A stretch of DNA of 64,000 nt, taken from assembly GCA_021151585.1 (NCBI GenBank), contig JAGKWX010000006.1, forward strand, positions 4,839 to 68,838, read 5' to 3'. Each line of letters begins with the position of its first letter. The first letter of the stretch is position 1. Positions 7,905-16,596 of this stretch are shown here, piece by piece. The notes beneath the pieces were generated by a model. The model saw nothing but the letters and a program-made list of their open reading frames with translations. It searched no databases and was not told the DNA's origin. The position numbers and the translations under genes are program-made. Source of the DNA: Alphaproteobacteria bacterium (lineage in GTDB: Bacteria; Pseudomonadota; Gammaproteobacteria; JAGOUN01).

Positions 7905-9055
7905 GTCAAAATAACCTTGTGCATCATTTCACATGCTCGCTGCATCATGCGTACGTTGTGAATACATGCAAGTGGATGATAAAGCGGTGCATTAGTTTTA
8001 AAAAGAAAATGTAGATAGCTACGCGCATGATTCATACAAGTATAACAATCACACCCTTGTGATATTGGCTGATTATCATTGCGGTACTGTTGTTTTTTGA
8101 TAAGCAAGCGTCCACGATCTTCATCAGAAAGAAATTTAACCCAACCATCCTCTGTTTCAACAAATTGACCACAATACAGAGAGCCATGACGCGCATTACG
8201 CGTTGGCGCTACGCAATCAAAAATATCAACACCACAAGCAACAACATCTAACAAATCTTGAGGACTTAATCCCACACCCATACTATAACGTGTTTTTTCT
8301 TCTGGAATATGAGGCGTTAGCCAATGCAAAATTTCTGCGGTTTTTTCCATAGAATAACCAATTGATTCGCCGCCAATCGCAATGCCATCTAAAGGTTGCT
8401 TTAATAAAAACTCTAACGATTGTTCACGCAAATCACGAAATAATCCACCTTGGACAATACCAAAAAGAGCTTGCTCATGGCCATATGCTGATTGTGTGTT
8501 TTTTTGATGCGCTTCAATCGATTGCAATAACCAACGATGTGTGCGCTCCATCGCTTTCAGTGCAATTTCTCGACCACCACTATCTGGCGTACATTGGTCG
8601 AAAGCCATAATAATATCAGCGCCAATAATTTTTTGCGTCTCTATCGACACCTCTGGCGTCATAGTAATCACTTTTCCCGTTTCCGGATGTTTAAACTTAG
8701 CGCCAAATTCATCAATTTTACAAATTTTACTATTTTGCGATAAACTAAAAACCTGATAACCACCACTATCAGTTAACATTGGTCCATGCCACGCCATCAT
8801 TTTATGCATACCACCAGCATCTAAGATAAATTCTGTGCCCGGTGAGACCAACATATGATAAGTATTTCCGCCTAAAATGATCTGAGACTGGGTGTCTTGC
8901 AATTCTTGAGCAGTCATACAATTCACAGCAGCACGAGTACCAACCGGCATAAAAGTCGGCGTTGTAAAATTACCGTGCGGAGTCTCCACTCGAGTAACTC
9001 GTGCTGCTAGTTTTGCATGTTTTTTAACAAGCGTTGTGTGAAAATTTTTAGTCAT
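7901..9055 (-). CDS. tgt: tRNA-guanine transglycosylase
   Basis: Exchanges guanine-34 for preQ1 in tRNAs with GUN anticodons, the committed step of queuosine modification. At 384 residues it is full length. The catalytic Asp is in the LTDSGGYQVFSL loop and the nucleophile Asp is in DCVAPTRNARHGSLY. The zinc ligands are in CDCYTCMNH plus the downstream His. It overlaps yhhQ by eight bases and nhaA by four. The pairing with a queuosine-precursor transporter suggests that the cell imports part of its precursor. No queD/E/C/F genes are in this window, so whether it also makes preQ1 cannot be judged here. Confidence 0.97.
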   Translation of the reverse strand: MTKNFHTTLVKKHAKLAARVTRVETPHGNFTTPTFMPVGTRAAVNCMTAQELQDTQSQIILGGNTYHMLVSPGTEFILDAGGMHKMMAWHGPMLTDSGGYQVFSLSQNSKICKIDEFGAKFKHPETGKVITMTPEVSIETQKIIGADIIMAFDQCTPDSGGREIALKAMERTHRWLLQSIEAHQKNTQSAYGHEQALFGIVQGGLFRDLREQSLEFLLKQPLDGIAIGGESIGYSMEKTAEILHWLTPHIPEEKTRYSMGVGLSPQDLLDVVACGVDIFDCVAPTRNARHGSLYCGQFVETEDGWVKFLSDEDRGRLLIKKQQYRNDNQPISQGCDCYTCMNHARSYLHFLFKTNAPLYHPLACIHNVRMMQRACEMMHKVILT

Positions 9056-9764
9056 TATTTTTAATACGATTTGCGCTATGGCTATATTCGCCGTCTAAAC
9101 TAAACAAGGTAAATTCGGTATGATGGTCGTAAATATCCAAACCTTCATAGGTTTTCAAAAATTTAGCTAAAGGCACAGAAAATATCAAGCCAAATACTTC
9201 TATCAGCACCTTTAACATCCACATAGTTAGCATAAAAGTAGTTAATTGAGGCAAAGGTACTATGCCAGCAAAAGCGAGTGAACAAAAAATAACTGTATCC
9301 ACCGCCGCCGATATCAACGTTGACAAGGCAAAACGTAATGCCATTTTTCTACCTTCGCACCAAATTTTCATTTTGGCTATAAGATATATATTGAGAGGCT
9401 CCGCACATAAATAGCTCACTAATGAAGCTAACAATAGTCGGCCACTAATCGCAATCACTTGATCAAAACTATCAGCAGCTTGATAGTAATCTGGCGCAGG
9501 AAATAAAGTGATCACATGCCCATAGGCAACAAATAAGAGATTAAATAAAAAACCTGCCCAAATAGCACGACGCGCATGTTTATAGCCATACACTTCTGCG
9601 ATCATATCGGTAATGATAAACGTTAGCGGGAACAATAAAGTACCGCCATCAGTAGTAAAACCTCCAAATACCATCAAGCGCGCAGCAAACCAATTAGCAA
9701 AGACTAACACCATACTGTAGCTAAGCATGAGAAACCATAACACTTTGGGCTGCATTCGAAGCAT
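9048..9764 (-). CDS. yhhQ: Queuosine precursor transporter YhhQ
   Basis: Membrane protein of 238 residues in the VUT/YhhQ family, which imports preQ0/preQ1. Visible family features are the N-terminal WFAARLMVFGG segment, FPLTFIITDMIAEVYGYKHARRAIW, and several hydrophobic helices through to the LIEVFGLIFSVPLAKFLKTYE region. It is the first gene of the yhhQ-tgt-nhaA operon. A strong GGAGG lies at 9772-9776, seven bases before the ATG. The C-terminal tail is hydrophilic. The coupling to tgt supports the queuosine role directly. Confidence 0.92.
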   Translation of the reverse strand: MLRMQPKVLWFLMLSYSMVLVFANWFAARLMVFGGFTTDGGTLLFPLTFIITDMIAEVYGYKHARRAIWAGFLFNLLFVAYGHVITLFPAPDYYQAADSFDQVIAISGRLLLASLVSYLCAEPLNIYLIAKMKIWCEGRKMALRFALSTLISAAVDTVIFCSLAFAGIVPLPQLTTFMLTMWMLKVLIEVFGLIFSVPLAKFLKTYEGLDIYDHHTEFTLFSLDGEYSHSANRIKNND

Positions 9765-9781
9765 GTCAAAACCTCCGTTGT

Positions 9782-9808
9782 AATTCGCGCAGGTATTATA
9801 CGCGAATT
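9782..9808 (-). promoter_or_regulatory. yhhQ promoter -10 framed by 8-bp inverted repeat
   Basis: On the minus strand a perfect TATAAT (plus-strand ATTATA, 9795-9800) lies about 30 bases upstream of yhhQ. It sits inside a perfect inverted repeat, AATTCGCG (9782-9789) and CGCGAATT (9801-9808), separated by 11 bases. The -35 region is poor. A palindrome centred on the -10 box is a classic repressor site, so the operon may be controlled by an unidentified regulator. Confidence 0.6.
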
Positions 9809-9851
9809 TATTGGATTAGCGACCTAAATCGAATCTTTGAAATACAAATCA

Positions 9852-11681
9852 TTACTCCACAGTGACCGATTTAGCTAAATTTCTTGGCTGATCAACATCC
9901 GTACCGCGCGCCACCGCCACATGATAGGATAAGAGTTGCAAGGGAATAGAATAAATAATTGGCGCCACAACACTATCAACTTCAGGCATAGCAAAAACCG
10001 TCACCCCAGTCTCTTCCACAATGCCAGAACATTTATCGGCAAAGACAATAACAACACCACCGCGACTCCGCACTTCTTCAATGTTTGACTTTAACTTTTC
10101 CAACCATTTATCGTTTGGTGCAACAACAATTACTGGCATATTTTTGTCAATTAATGCGATCGGACCATGCTTTAATTCACCAGCAGCATAACCTTCAGCA
10201 TGAATGTAAGAAATTTCTTTTAGCTTCAACGCACCTTCTAATGCGACAGGAAAATTAGTTCCTCGTCCTAAAAATAAGCTACTCATTTTATCTTTGAAAA
10301 AGTGTGACAATTGTTCAATACGTTGATCAAGTGACAAAACTTCCTGAATTAAACTCGGCACTTTCTGTAACTCTTTAACAACCGTAGGCTCAACTAGAAT
10401 AGCAGAATCGCGTTGTTTAGCTAATGTTAACGTAAACAACAACAAAGCAACGAGTTGTGTTGTAAAGGCTTTTGTTGAAGCAACACCTATTTCACGCCCT
10501 GCTCGCGTCATAAGCACAATATCAGACTCTCGAACCAACGAACTTTCTGGTACATTACAAATGGCAACGGAAGCTAAATATCCCAGTGTTTTTGCTTGAC
10601 GAAGAGCAGCAAGTGTATCAGCAGTTTCACCGGATTGTGAAATACAAAGAATCAGTGAATTTTGAGGGACAACAGTTTTTCTATAACGAAATTCACTCGC
10701 CACTTCAATACTACAAGAAACATGCCCAATATCTTCTAACCAATACCGCGCAACTAATCCAGCATGATAACTGGTGCCGCAAGCAATGATTTGCACATGT
10801 TGCGTTTTCGCTAATATCTCTTTTCCATATTCGCCAAAAATACCATCCAGTAATCGGTCATGTACAACACGGCCTTCTAATGTCGCGTTAATTGCCTCAG
10901 CTTGCTCAAAAATTTCCTTTTGCATAAAATGTGCAAACTCACCCTTATCAGCGGCATCATCTTTAATATCTAAAATTTTAATTTCTCGTGTTACAGCAAA
11001 ACCTTGAGCGTCGTAAATATCGACACGATCCCGATAAATATCAGCAATATCCCCTTCTTTTAAATAAATAAATCGACGTGTCACGGGTAATAAGGCTAAT
11101 GGATCAGAAGCAACAAAATTTTCATCTTCGCCCAATCCGATAACTAACGGACTACCACTTCTTACCGCGATTAGGCGCTCTGGAAAATGTTCATGAATAA
11201 TTGCGATACCATAAGCACCGTGTAATCGCGCCACAGCCTGTCGCACAGAACCTAGGAAATCTTGTGATAACTGAAAGTAGCTATCAATTAAATGCGCAAT
11301 TACTTCTGTGTCAGTTTGTGATGTAAAAATATAATGTTTATTTTGTAAATCTTTACGTAATTCAGCATAATTTTCAATAATACCGTTATGCACTAAAGCC
11401 ACATGGTGAGAAATATGTGGATGAGCATTATGTTCACTCGGCTGGCCATGTGTCGCCCAGCGCGTATGAGCAATGCCTAAACCACCACTTAACGGCATTT
11501 TCTCCATGGCATCTGCAAGACCTTGAACCTTGCCAAGAACACGACAACGCTCAATTGTATTATTGACTAAAACAGCGATACCAGCTGAATCATATCCACG
11601 ATATTCTAAGCGCTTCAATCCTTCAACCAACATTGGAGTAATATTTTTTTTTGCGCTATTCGCGCCAACGATACCACACAT
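9852..11681 (-). CDS. glmS: Glutamine-fructose-6-phosphate aminotransferase (isomerizing)
   Basis: Makes glucosamine-6-phosphate for peptidoglycan and LPS synthesis. At 609 residues it is full length. The N-terminal glutaminase has the catalytic Cys right after Met (CGIVGANS) with HTRWATHG. Two SIS sugar-isomerase domains follow (CGTSYHAGLVARYW, SQSGETADTLAAL, then LGRGTNFPVALEGALKLKE), and the C-terminus is the conserved DQPRNLAKSVTVE. Its start overlaps the glmU stop by one base (TAATG), so the two are coupled and supply UDP-GlcNAc together. No glmS ribozyme is expected or seen in this lineage. Confidence 0.98.
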   Translation of the reverse strand: MCGIVGANSAKKNITPMLVEGLKRLEYRGYDSAGIAVLVNNTIERCRVLGKVQGLADAMEKMPLSGGLGIAHTRWATHGQPSEHNAHPHISHHVALVHNGIIENYAELRKDLQNKHYIFTSQTDTEVIAHLIDSYFQLSQDFLGSVRQAVARLHGAYGIAIIHEHFPERLIAVRSGSPLVIGLGEDENFVASDPLALLPVTRRFIYLKEGDIADIYRDRVDIYDAQGFAVTREIKILDIKDDAADKGEFAHFMQKEIFEQAEAINATLEGRVVHDRLLDGIFGEYGKEILAKTQHVQIIACGTSYHAGLVARYWLEDIGHVSCSIEVASEFRYRKTVVPQNSLILCISQSGETADTLAALRQAKTLGYLASVAICNVPESSLVRESDIVLMTRAGREIGVASTKAFTTQLVALLLFTLTLAKQRDSAILVEPTVVKELQKVPSLIQEVLSLDQRIEQLSHFFKDKMSSLFLGRGTNFPVALEGALKLKEISYIHAEGYAAGELKHGPIALIDKNMPVIVVAPNDKWLEKLKSNIEEVRSRGGVVIVFADKCSGIVEETGVTVFAMPEVDSVVAPIIYSIPLQLLSYHVAVARGTDVDQPRNLAKSVTVE

Positions 11682-13045
11682 TATTTTTTTTCCTTAGATT
11701 TTTTCCAACCCTGAATTACCTGCTGCTTTACGCGCGACAATGTTAATTCATTGGCTGGTGTATTTTCTGTGATTGTAGAACCAGCACCAATAAATGCTCC
11801 TTCGCCTACGTCAACCGGCGCTACCAGCTGTGTACCAGAACCAACAAATGCCCCGTCACCAATACGGGTTTTGTGTTTATTAACGCCATCATAATTACAA
11901 GTAATTGTTCCTGCGCCAATATTTACATTTTTCCCTACATCAGCATCACCTATATAAGACAAATGATTTACTTTCGATCCTTCGCCCAATTGACTTTTTT
12001 TTATTTCAACAAAATTTCCAACACGAGATTTTTTCTTTAACCTACTCTGAGGACGTAATCGCGCAAATGGTCCAATATGACAATCATCTTCTACTTGAGA
12101 ATCTTCGACTATAGAATTTGCTTCAATAACAACATTATCACCAATGATGGAGTTTTTGATAATGCAGTTCGCGCCTATGATGCTATTCTTTCCAAGAATG
12201 ACTTTTCCCTCTAAAATTACATTAATATCAATAGTTACATCTTGCTGCGTTGTAATATCACCTCGAATATCAACACGTCTAGGATCAAGCATGGTGACAC
12301 CTTGCCGCATTAATTTTTTTGCTTGGATTTCTTGATAATAACGCTCAAGCATAGCAAGTTGCACGCGATCATTAACCCCCATCACTTCGCAATCCTGCTG
12401 CGGCACAACAGTAGAAACTGCGACGCCTTGCTTAACAGCCATAGCCAGAACATCAGTAAGATAATATTCTTTTTGTGAGTTCTTGGGCGTAATTTTTGGC
12501 AACCATAATTTTAAATAGCGGGCAGGAAAACAATATAGTCCGCTATTAATTTCTCTGATTTCACGCTGCATTGGCGTTGCATCTTTATATTCAACAATCT
12601 CTAAAAAATTACCGCCATGATCTCGAATAATTCGACCTAACTCTGCTGGTTCTTCTAAGTTAGCAGTAATCATACCAACACTGTTCTCTGATGAGAAACG
12701 CAATAAATCATTCAGTGTTTCAACTGATATCATCGGGACATCGCCATACAAAACAACGACGCGATGATCATCAGCAATATTCAATGCAACTTGCATTACC
12801 GCATGCCCAGTGCCTAATTGCTCTGCTTGCTCAACCCAAGTCACAGACAAGTGAGATAGTTTGTGTTTTAATAAATCACCTTGATAACCATAGACAACAA
12901 AAATTTCTTGTGGGCTTAATTGTTGCGCTGTTGTAACAACACGCTCTAACATGCTTATTCCTGCAATCGTATGCAGTACTTTTGGCTGTTGCGACTTCAT
13001 ACGTGTACCGCGGCCGGCGGCTAAAATGATAATACTTAACTTCAT
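11681..13045 (-). CDS. glmU: Bifunctional UDP-GlcNAc pyrophosphorylase/GlcN-1-P acetyltransferase
   Basis: Catalyses the last two steps to UDP-N-acetylglucosamine. Its 454 residues match the E. coli length. The N-terminal uridylyltransferase has the LAAGRGTRMKS signature and the GDVP metal site. The C-terminal left-handed beta-helix shows hexapeptide repeats (IIGANCIIKNSIIGDNVVIE) and the acetyl-CoA region INIGAGTITCNYDG. The start is the ATG at 13045, with GGAG six bases upstream. The frame opens 15 codons earlier, but those residues are outside the family. The short gap to the HD gene upstream allows a shared transcript. Confidence 0.97.
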   Translation of the reverse strand: MKLSIIILAAGRGTRMKSQQPKVLHTIAGISMLERVVTTAQQLSPQEIFVVYGYQGDLLKHKLSHLSVTWVEQAEQLGTGHAVMQVALNIADDHRVVVLYGDVPMISVETLNDLLRFSSENSVGMITANLEEPAELGRIIRDHGGNFLEIVEYKDATPMQREIREINSGLYCFPARYLKLWLPKITPKNSQKEYYLTDVLAMAVKQGVAVSTVVPQQDCEVMGVNDRVQLAMLERYYQEIQAKKLMRQGVTMLDPRRVDIRGDITTQQDVTIDINVILEGKVILGKNSIIGANCIIKNSIIGDNVVIEANSIVEDSQVEDDCHIGPFARLRPQSRLKKKSRVGNFVEIKKSQLGEGSKVNHLSYIGDADVGKNVNIGAGTITCNYDGVNKHKTRIGDGAFVGSGTQLVAPVDVGEGAFIGAGSTITENTPANELTLSRVKQQVIQGWKKSKEKK

Positions 13046-13102
13046 ATATGGCTCCGATTTGATGTCATCCGAGCTAAACTTCGGATTCATGCCTGTAATC
13101 TA

Positions 13103-14470
13103 TTAAATACGGCTAATTAATTTTTGCACTTCTGGAAAATCAATAATTCCCTGATCAACAAACAATAAACAGGCATGTTCATATTGATTTGATAAAGAAT
13201 TAACTAACATAGAACTTTCATGCACTCGACTAATCTTACCAGAAGATTCTTGCACCCAAATCGGTTCACGATCACCTGAGTAACACAAGCGTGGCACACG
13301 AGTAATTTCTAATTGCCAATCGCGTATCGATGAACACTCTTTTTTAATCGTATCAATTGCATGTTGACAATCGTGTATTTGATCTAAACGCAAGGGTATG
13401 CCTTTGGGTAATTCACGATAATGAATTCTTTTCGCTAATTTTACTACATCGTGGTCAATGTCTAATTCTGCCAACTCTGCGATAATAACGTAAACATGGT
13501 AATCACACAATTTTTTATATAATGAAAAATTGTGATGTAAAAACTCATCTAAAGTTTCTCGACTTGGCTTTTCGTTTTCTATGATTTTATTAAATGTATT
13601 GATATTTACCAACAAACGACCAAGATCAGTGTCCCGATATTTTTTTAGAAATTTTTCTTCGGGCATACTCTGCGCAAGATAAGTTAAAAATTTTGTTAGT
13701 ATTTTTTCTGCTGCTTGTTTTTTATCATTATGATAAATATTACGAATCATTAGCCAACGCGCAACCAAATAATGCTCAACAACGCCAACGCCTTTTTGTG
13801 TAATACCGAGATGCCAGCCATCTTCTGCTTTTACAGGAATTAAACAATGCAACATCCAACGTAAATCAAACTCACCATATTTTACACCGCAAAAATGACT
13901 ATCACGCAGCAAGTAATCTAAGCGATCTGCATCAAGTTGCGATGAAACAATATCTGATAACAAAGTATTGTCAGTATAACGATGCATAATCATCGCTTCG
14001 ATATCTGCAAGTTTTTCTTCATGTAATGGATGACCAGGATTCAACTTGTTATAAGCAGATAAAAATTCAGGTTTACAGAATTCTTGTAAAAAACAGGGGG
14101 TCCATTCTTCATGGCGAACATATTTATGTGCAAATAATCCTTCAAATGCATGTGAAAATGGGCCATGGCCAATATCGTGTAACAAACAAGCAAGGATCAC
14201 TAATTGTTTATCATCTTCTGCCAAGGCTATTTTATTCGCAATTTGTGAGCCAACATAACAACAACCCAAACTATGATTAAATCGCGTATAAACAGCGCCT
14301 GGGAAAATTAAATCTGCCATACCAACTTGACGAATGTGACGCAAGCGTTGGAAGTTTGGATGATTTAAAAAAGGTTTGATCCAATTATTTTCTCTATCAG
14401 AAAATTGCATGACACCGTGAACAGGGTCTTTGATGACATGGAAGTGGTTGCCATTGTTCATATTGTTCAA
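13103..14470 (-). CDS. HD-domain phosphohydrolase (SAMHD1/dGTPase-like)
   Basis: A 455-residue protein with the metal-binding HD pattern: His66 in RFNHSLG, His98-Asp99 in LLHDIGHGPFSHAFEG, and a later Asp in SSQLDADRLDYLLRD. The N-terminal KDPVHG segment and the FQRLRHIRQVG helix mark the group that contains SAMHD1 and bacterial dNTP triphosphohydrolases. The substrate is therefore probably a (deoxy)nucleotide, but this is family inference. The C-terminal 200 residues are less conserved. It ends only two bases before the psd stop side begins, and it has the same orientation as psd and glmU. Confidence 0.85.
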   Translation of the reverse strand: MNNMNNGNHFHVIKDPVHGVMQFSDRENNWIKPFLNHPNFQRLRHIRQVGMADLIFPGAVYTRFNHSLGCCYVGSQIANKIALAEDDKQLVILACLLHDIGHGPFSHAFEGLFAHKYVRHEEWTPCFLQEFCKPEFLSAYNKLNPGHPLHEEKLADIEAMIMHRYTDNTLLSDIVSSQLDADRLDYLLRDSHFCGVKYGEFDLRWMLHCLIPVKAEDGWHLGITQKGVGVVEHYLVARWLMIRNIYHNDKKQAAEKILTKFLTYLAQSMPEEKFLKKYRDTDLGRLLVNINTFNKIIENEKPSRETLDEFLHHNFSLYKKLCDYHVYVIIAELAELDIDHDVVKLAKRIHYRELPKGIPLRLDQIHDCQHAIDTIKKECSSIRDWQLEITRVPRLCYSGDREPIWVQESSGKISRVHESSMLVNSLSNQYEHACLLFVDQGIIDFPEVQKLISRI

Positions 14471-14472
14471 CT

Positions 14473-15357
14473 CTAGTTATTCACTATTATTTTAGCTATT
14501 GCTTGCCCCATTTGTATAGCATTAGCGCTCAATCCATTGATCCACTCTATTTTATCTTGTTCAAATAAGGTAATGACTGTCGATCCCAAACTAAAATAAC
14601 CCAACTCGGCACCTTTTTCTAAAGTAATATCGAGGTTATTATAATTAAATCGTGTGACATCGTGTCTATCACGCGGTGGTGTGATTTTCCCGGCCCAAAC
14701 AGTAGCGATACTGCCAACAATCATCGCGCCGACTAAAATCACCGCCATTTTGCCGACAGAAGTTTCAAAAATTGCAATCACTCGCTCATTTTTTGCAAAT
14801 AATCCATCTACATGCAGTGCAGTACAAGGACTCACTGAAAACAAAGCCCCAGGTACATATATCATTTCTAACAATCGCCCTGTCATGGGCATGTGTACAC
14901 GATGGTAATTATGTGGTGCTAAATAAATAAGCGCATGGGAACCATCTTGAAATATTTCTGCCAATCGTTGATCACCCGCCAGTAATTGCAAAACAGAATA
15001 ATATTTGCCTTTTGCTTGTAATAATTGATCTTGTTCTAACACTCCTACCTGGCTCAGCACACCATCGGCTGGACTGGTAATACTGTTTTCATCAGCATCG
15101 ATTGGCCGTGCATGTTCTTTTAATCGTCGAATAAAGAAATCATGAAAACTTAAGTAGTTATACGGATTTTCTTCCAGCGCTTCTGACATATCAATAGCGT
15201 AGCTATGCTTAAAAAGCCGAATAAACGCATTTTTTATTATTGATAAGCGAGAATTGGCGAGATAACCTAACAAATTAGTGAGTACTTTTTGAAAAAATAC
15301 TTGTTGGAAAAATAATTGAATTTTTGTACGCATAAAAAGGTGAACAGATTGAAACAT
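14473..15357 (-). CDS. psd: Phosphatidylserine decarboxylase proenzyme
   Basis: Inner-membrane pyruvoyl enzyme that makes phosphatidylethanolamine. The self-cleavage motif LGST, which gives the pyruvoyl Ser, is near the C-terminus (YFSLGSTVITLF), and SPADGVLSQVG, APHNYHRVHMPM and NERVIAIFET are intact. Three in-frame starts exist: 15375, 15357 and 15333. I chose 15357 because AGG lies just upstream. The family homology begins soon after 15333, so the protein has 286-300 residues. It is oriented with the HD gene, three bases apart. Confidence 0.95.
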   Translation of the reverse strand: MFQSVHLFMRTKIQLFFQQVFFQKVLTNLLGYLANSRLSIIKNAFIRLFKHSYAIDMSEALEENPYNYLSFHDFFIRRLKEHARPIDADENSITSPADGVLSQVGVLEQDQLLQAKGKYYSVLQLLAGDQRLAEIFQDGSHALIYLAPHNYHRVHMPMTGRLLEMIYVPGALFSVSPCTALHVDGLFAKNERVIAIFETSVGKMAVILVGAMIVGSIATVWAGKITPPRDRHDVTRFNYNNLDITLEKGAELGYFSLGSTVITLFEQDKIEWINGLSANAIQMGQAIAKIIVNN

Positions 15358-15414
15358 ATACCTATTATGCCACATGCTTCAACCTGTCTACCAGGGCTAC
15401 TATTCGGCCGAAGT

Positions 15415-15606
15415 TTATTCTTCGGCAACTTTGCGTGATTGGTACACCAAATCACCTTGATCGTCATGAATACCGATGCTTGCCTGGGTATTCTCTCTAG
15501 TTAACATAGCGGTAAAACGAACGATTAAAGACTGCAAATCATCGCCGAAGCCATGAAATATGCTAACATTATTTACATTGAGTGAAGCATGATAAATACC
15601 GTCCAT
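15415..15606 (-). CDS. Small conserved-looking hypothetical protein, 63 aa
   Basis: A 63-residue acidic-to-neutral soluble protein that I do not recognise. A strong ribosome-binding site, GGAGG (plus-strand CCTCC, 15615-15619), lies eight bases before the ATG, which argues that it is a real gene. The sequence has a predicted beta-rich start (GIYHASLNVNNVSIF) and an ASIGIHDDQGDLVYQ hairpin-like segment. It has no membrane helix, signal peptide or cysteine cluster. It lies upstream of psd in the same orientation, separated by 57 bases, and may share its transcript. Confidence 0.6.
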   Translation of the reverse strand: MDGIYHASLNVNNVSIFHGFGDDLQSLIVRFTAMLTRENTQASIGIHDDQGDLVYQSRKVAEE

Positions 15607-15619
15607 TGCTTATTCCTCC

Positions 15620-16002
15620 ATAAAAATACTTTAGTCCTTCTCGTTACAAAATCCTCAGTAACAAACTAATTGTAGCTTAAGCAACCTTAAGGAAACCTTA
15701 GCAGATAAAATTTAACTTAATTTTTTTGCAAGAAATGAACCTAGATGCCATACCAACGTACATCGGCATGCAGTCTCTACACAGGCCGGCTAAGAAGCAA
15801 TGCGCTAATGTGTAATATAAATACAATTATTAGAGTCATAGCAAACAAGCTTAGATTCGGCGCAGTAAATCCCATACAGCAGATAAGTCACTACAGAATC
15901 TAGGCTCATATTCTAAGTCCTATCGGCTATTTTTGCACTAGCCGAGCTGAACATTATTGGAGCCTGTAGATGATTGACTGCCTCCACTTTGACAAACCTG
16001 AC
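15620..16002. other. Non-coding stretch with inverted repeats
   Basis: About 380 bases without a credible gene. It contains AGCTTAGATTC near 15849 with a near-perfect inverted partner, GAATCTAGGCT, near 15898. A perfect 7-bp hairpin, TCGGCTA/TAGCCGA, lies near 15923-15945. The CTAGATTC-type core recurs in the gaps at 18.6 kb and 27.0 kb. The hairpin lies 58 bases downstream of the leftward coiled-coil operon stop and may be its terminator, although no U-run follows. The part near 15640-15720 presumably holds the promoter of the 63-aa gene. Confidence 0.45.
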
Positions 16003-16596
16003 TTAACTGTTTCTGGGTGTTTTTTGACCGCCTGCCCCTTGAGAAAAAACATCAACAGGCTTACTCAGCTCTGTTAAGCAATACAATAAGGTGGTTTGCA
16101 CATTGGTTATTCGTTCATGAAATTGTTTAGTGGCACTAGTCAATTCCGCTATTTTAGCTTCGCCGTGACTGTATTGCACTAACTCCTTTTCATACTGATT
16201 TTCAAAAGAGCTGCGCTCATTCTCTCGAGTAGCCAGGTTTTCTAGTAAATTTTTTTTTGTTTCATTAAGCTGTTCTAACTTCTGAGTTAAGTCACGTATT
16301 TCTTCATCGCAGCCGCTGTTTTCTAACAATAGCTTTCGCTTTAGTTGCGTTGTAGAATCGTTGGCTGCCAATTCCTTTGTTTCATTTTCCATTAATTTTT
16401 TTAATTCCGACTCTAATTTTTTTCTCTCTCCCAAAAGCTGGTTTACCTTACTTTTCTTTTGTTGGAAGAGTCGGTTTTGTGTTTCAAGCTCATTTTGTAG
16501 CGTGGTCAATTCGTATTTAAGTCTCTCTTTCCGCTTACTTTTTATATTTTTTATAGATTGTTCTATTTCTTTAACATGCTGATGTAAGTCAAACAT
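16003..16596 (-). CDS. Coiled-coil protein, partner of the WH2-like protein
   Basis: A 197-residue, highly charged protein. Residues from about 5 to 170 are nearly uninterrupted heptad-like coiled coil rich in Lys, Glu, Leu and Gln. A short tail contains VDVFSQGAGGQKTPRN. There is no signal peptide, membrane helix or recognisable enzymatic motif. Its ATG follows the TAA of the upstream gene immediately (TAAATG), so it is translationally coupled to the 602-residue protein and probably forms a complex with it through coiled coils. No family is recognised. It could be a chaperone or scaffold for the larger protein. Confidence 0.75.
   Translation of the reverse strand: MFDLHQHVKEIEQSIKNIKSKRKERLKYELTTLQNELETQNRLFQQKKSKVNQLLGERKKLESELKKLMENETKELAANDSTTQLKRKLLLENSGCDEEIRDLTQKLEQLNETKKNLLENLATRENERSSFENQYEKELVQYSHGEAKIAELTSATKQFHERITNVQTTLLYCLTELSKPVDVFSQGAGGQKTPRNS

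Noticed and set aside
9765..9851. preQ1 riboswitch upstream of yhhQ
   Set aside because: The leader after the -10 box is only about 25 bases, too short for an aptamer.
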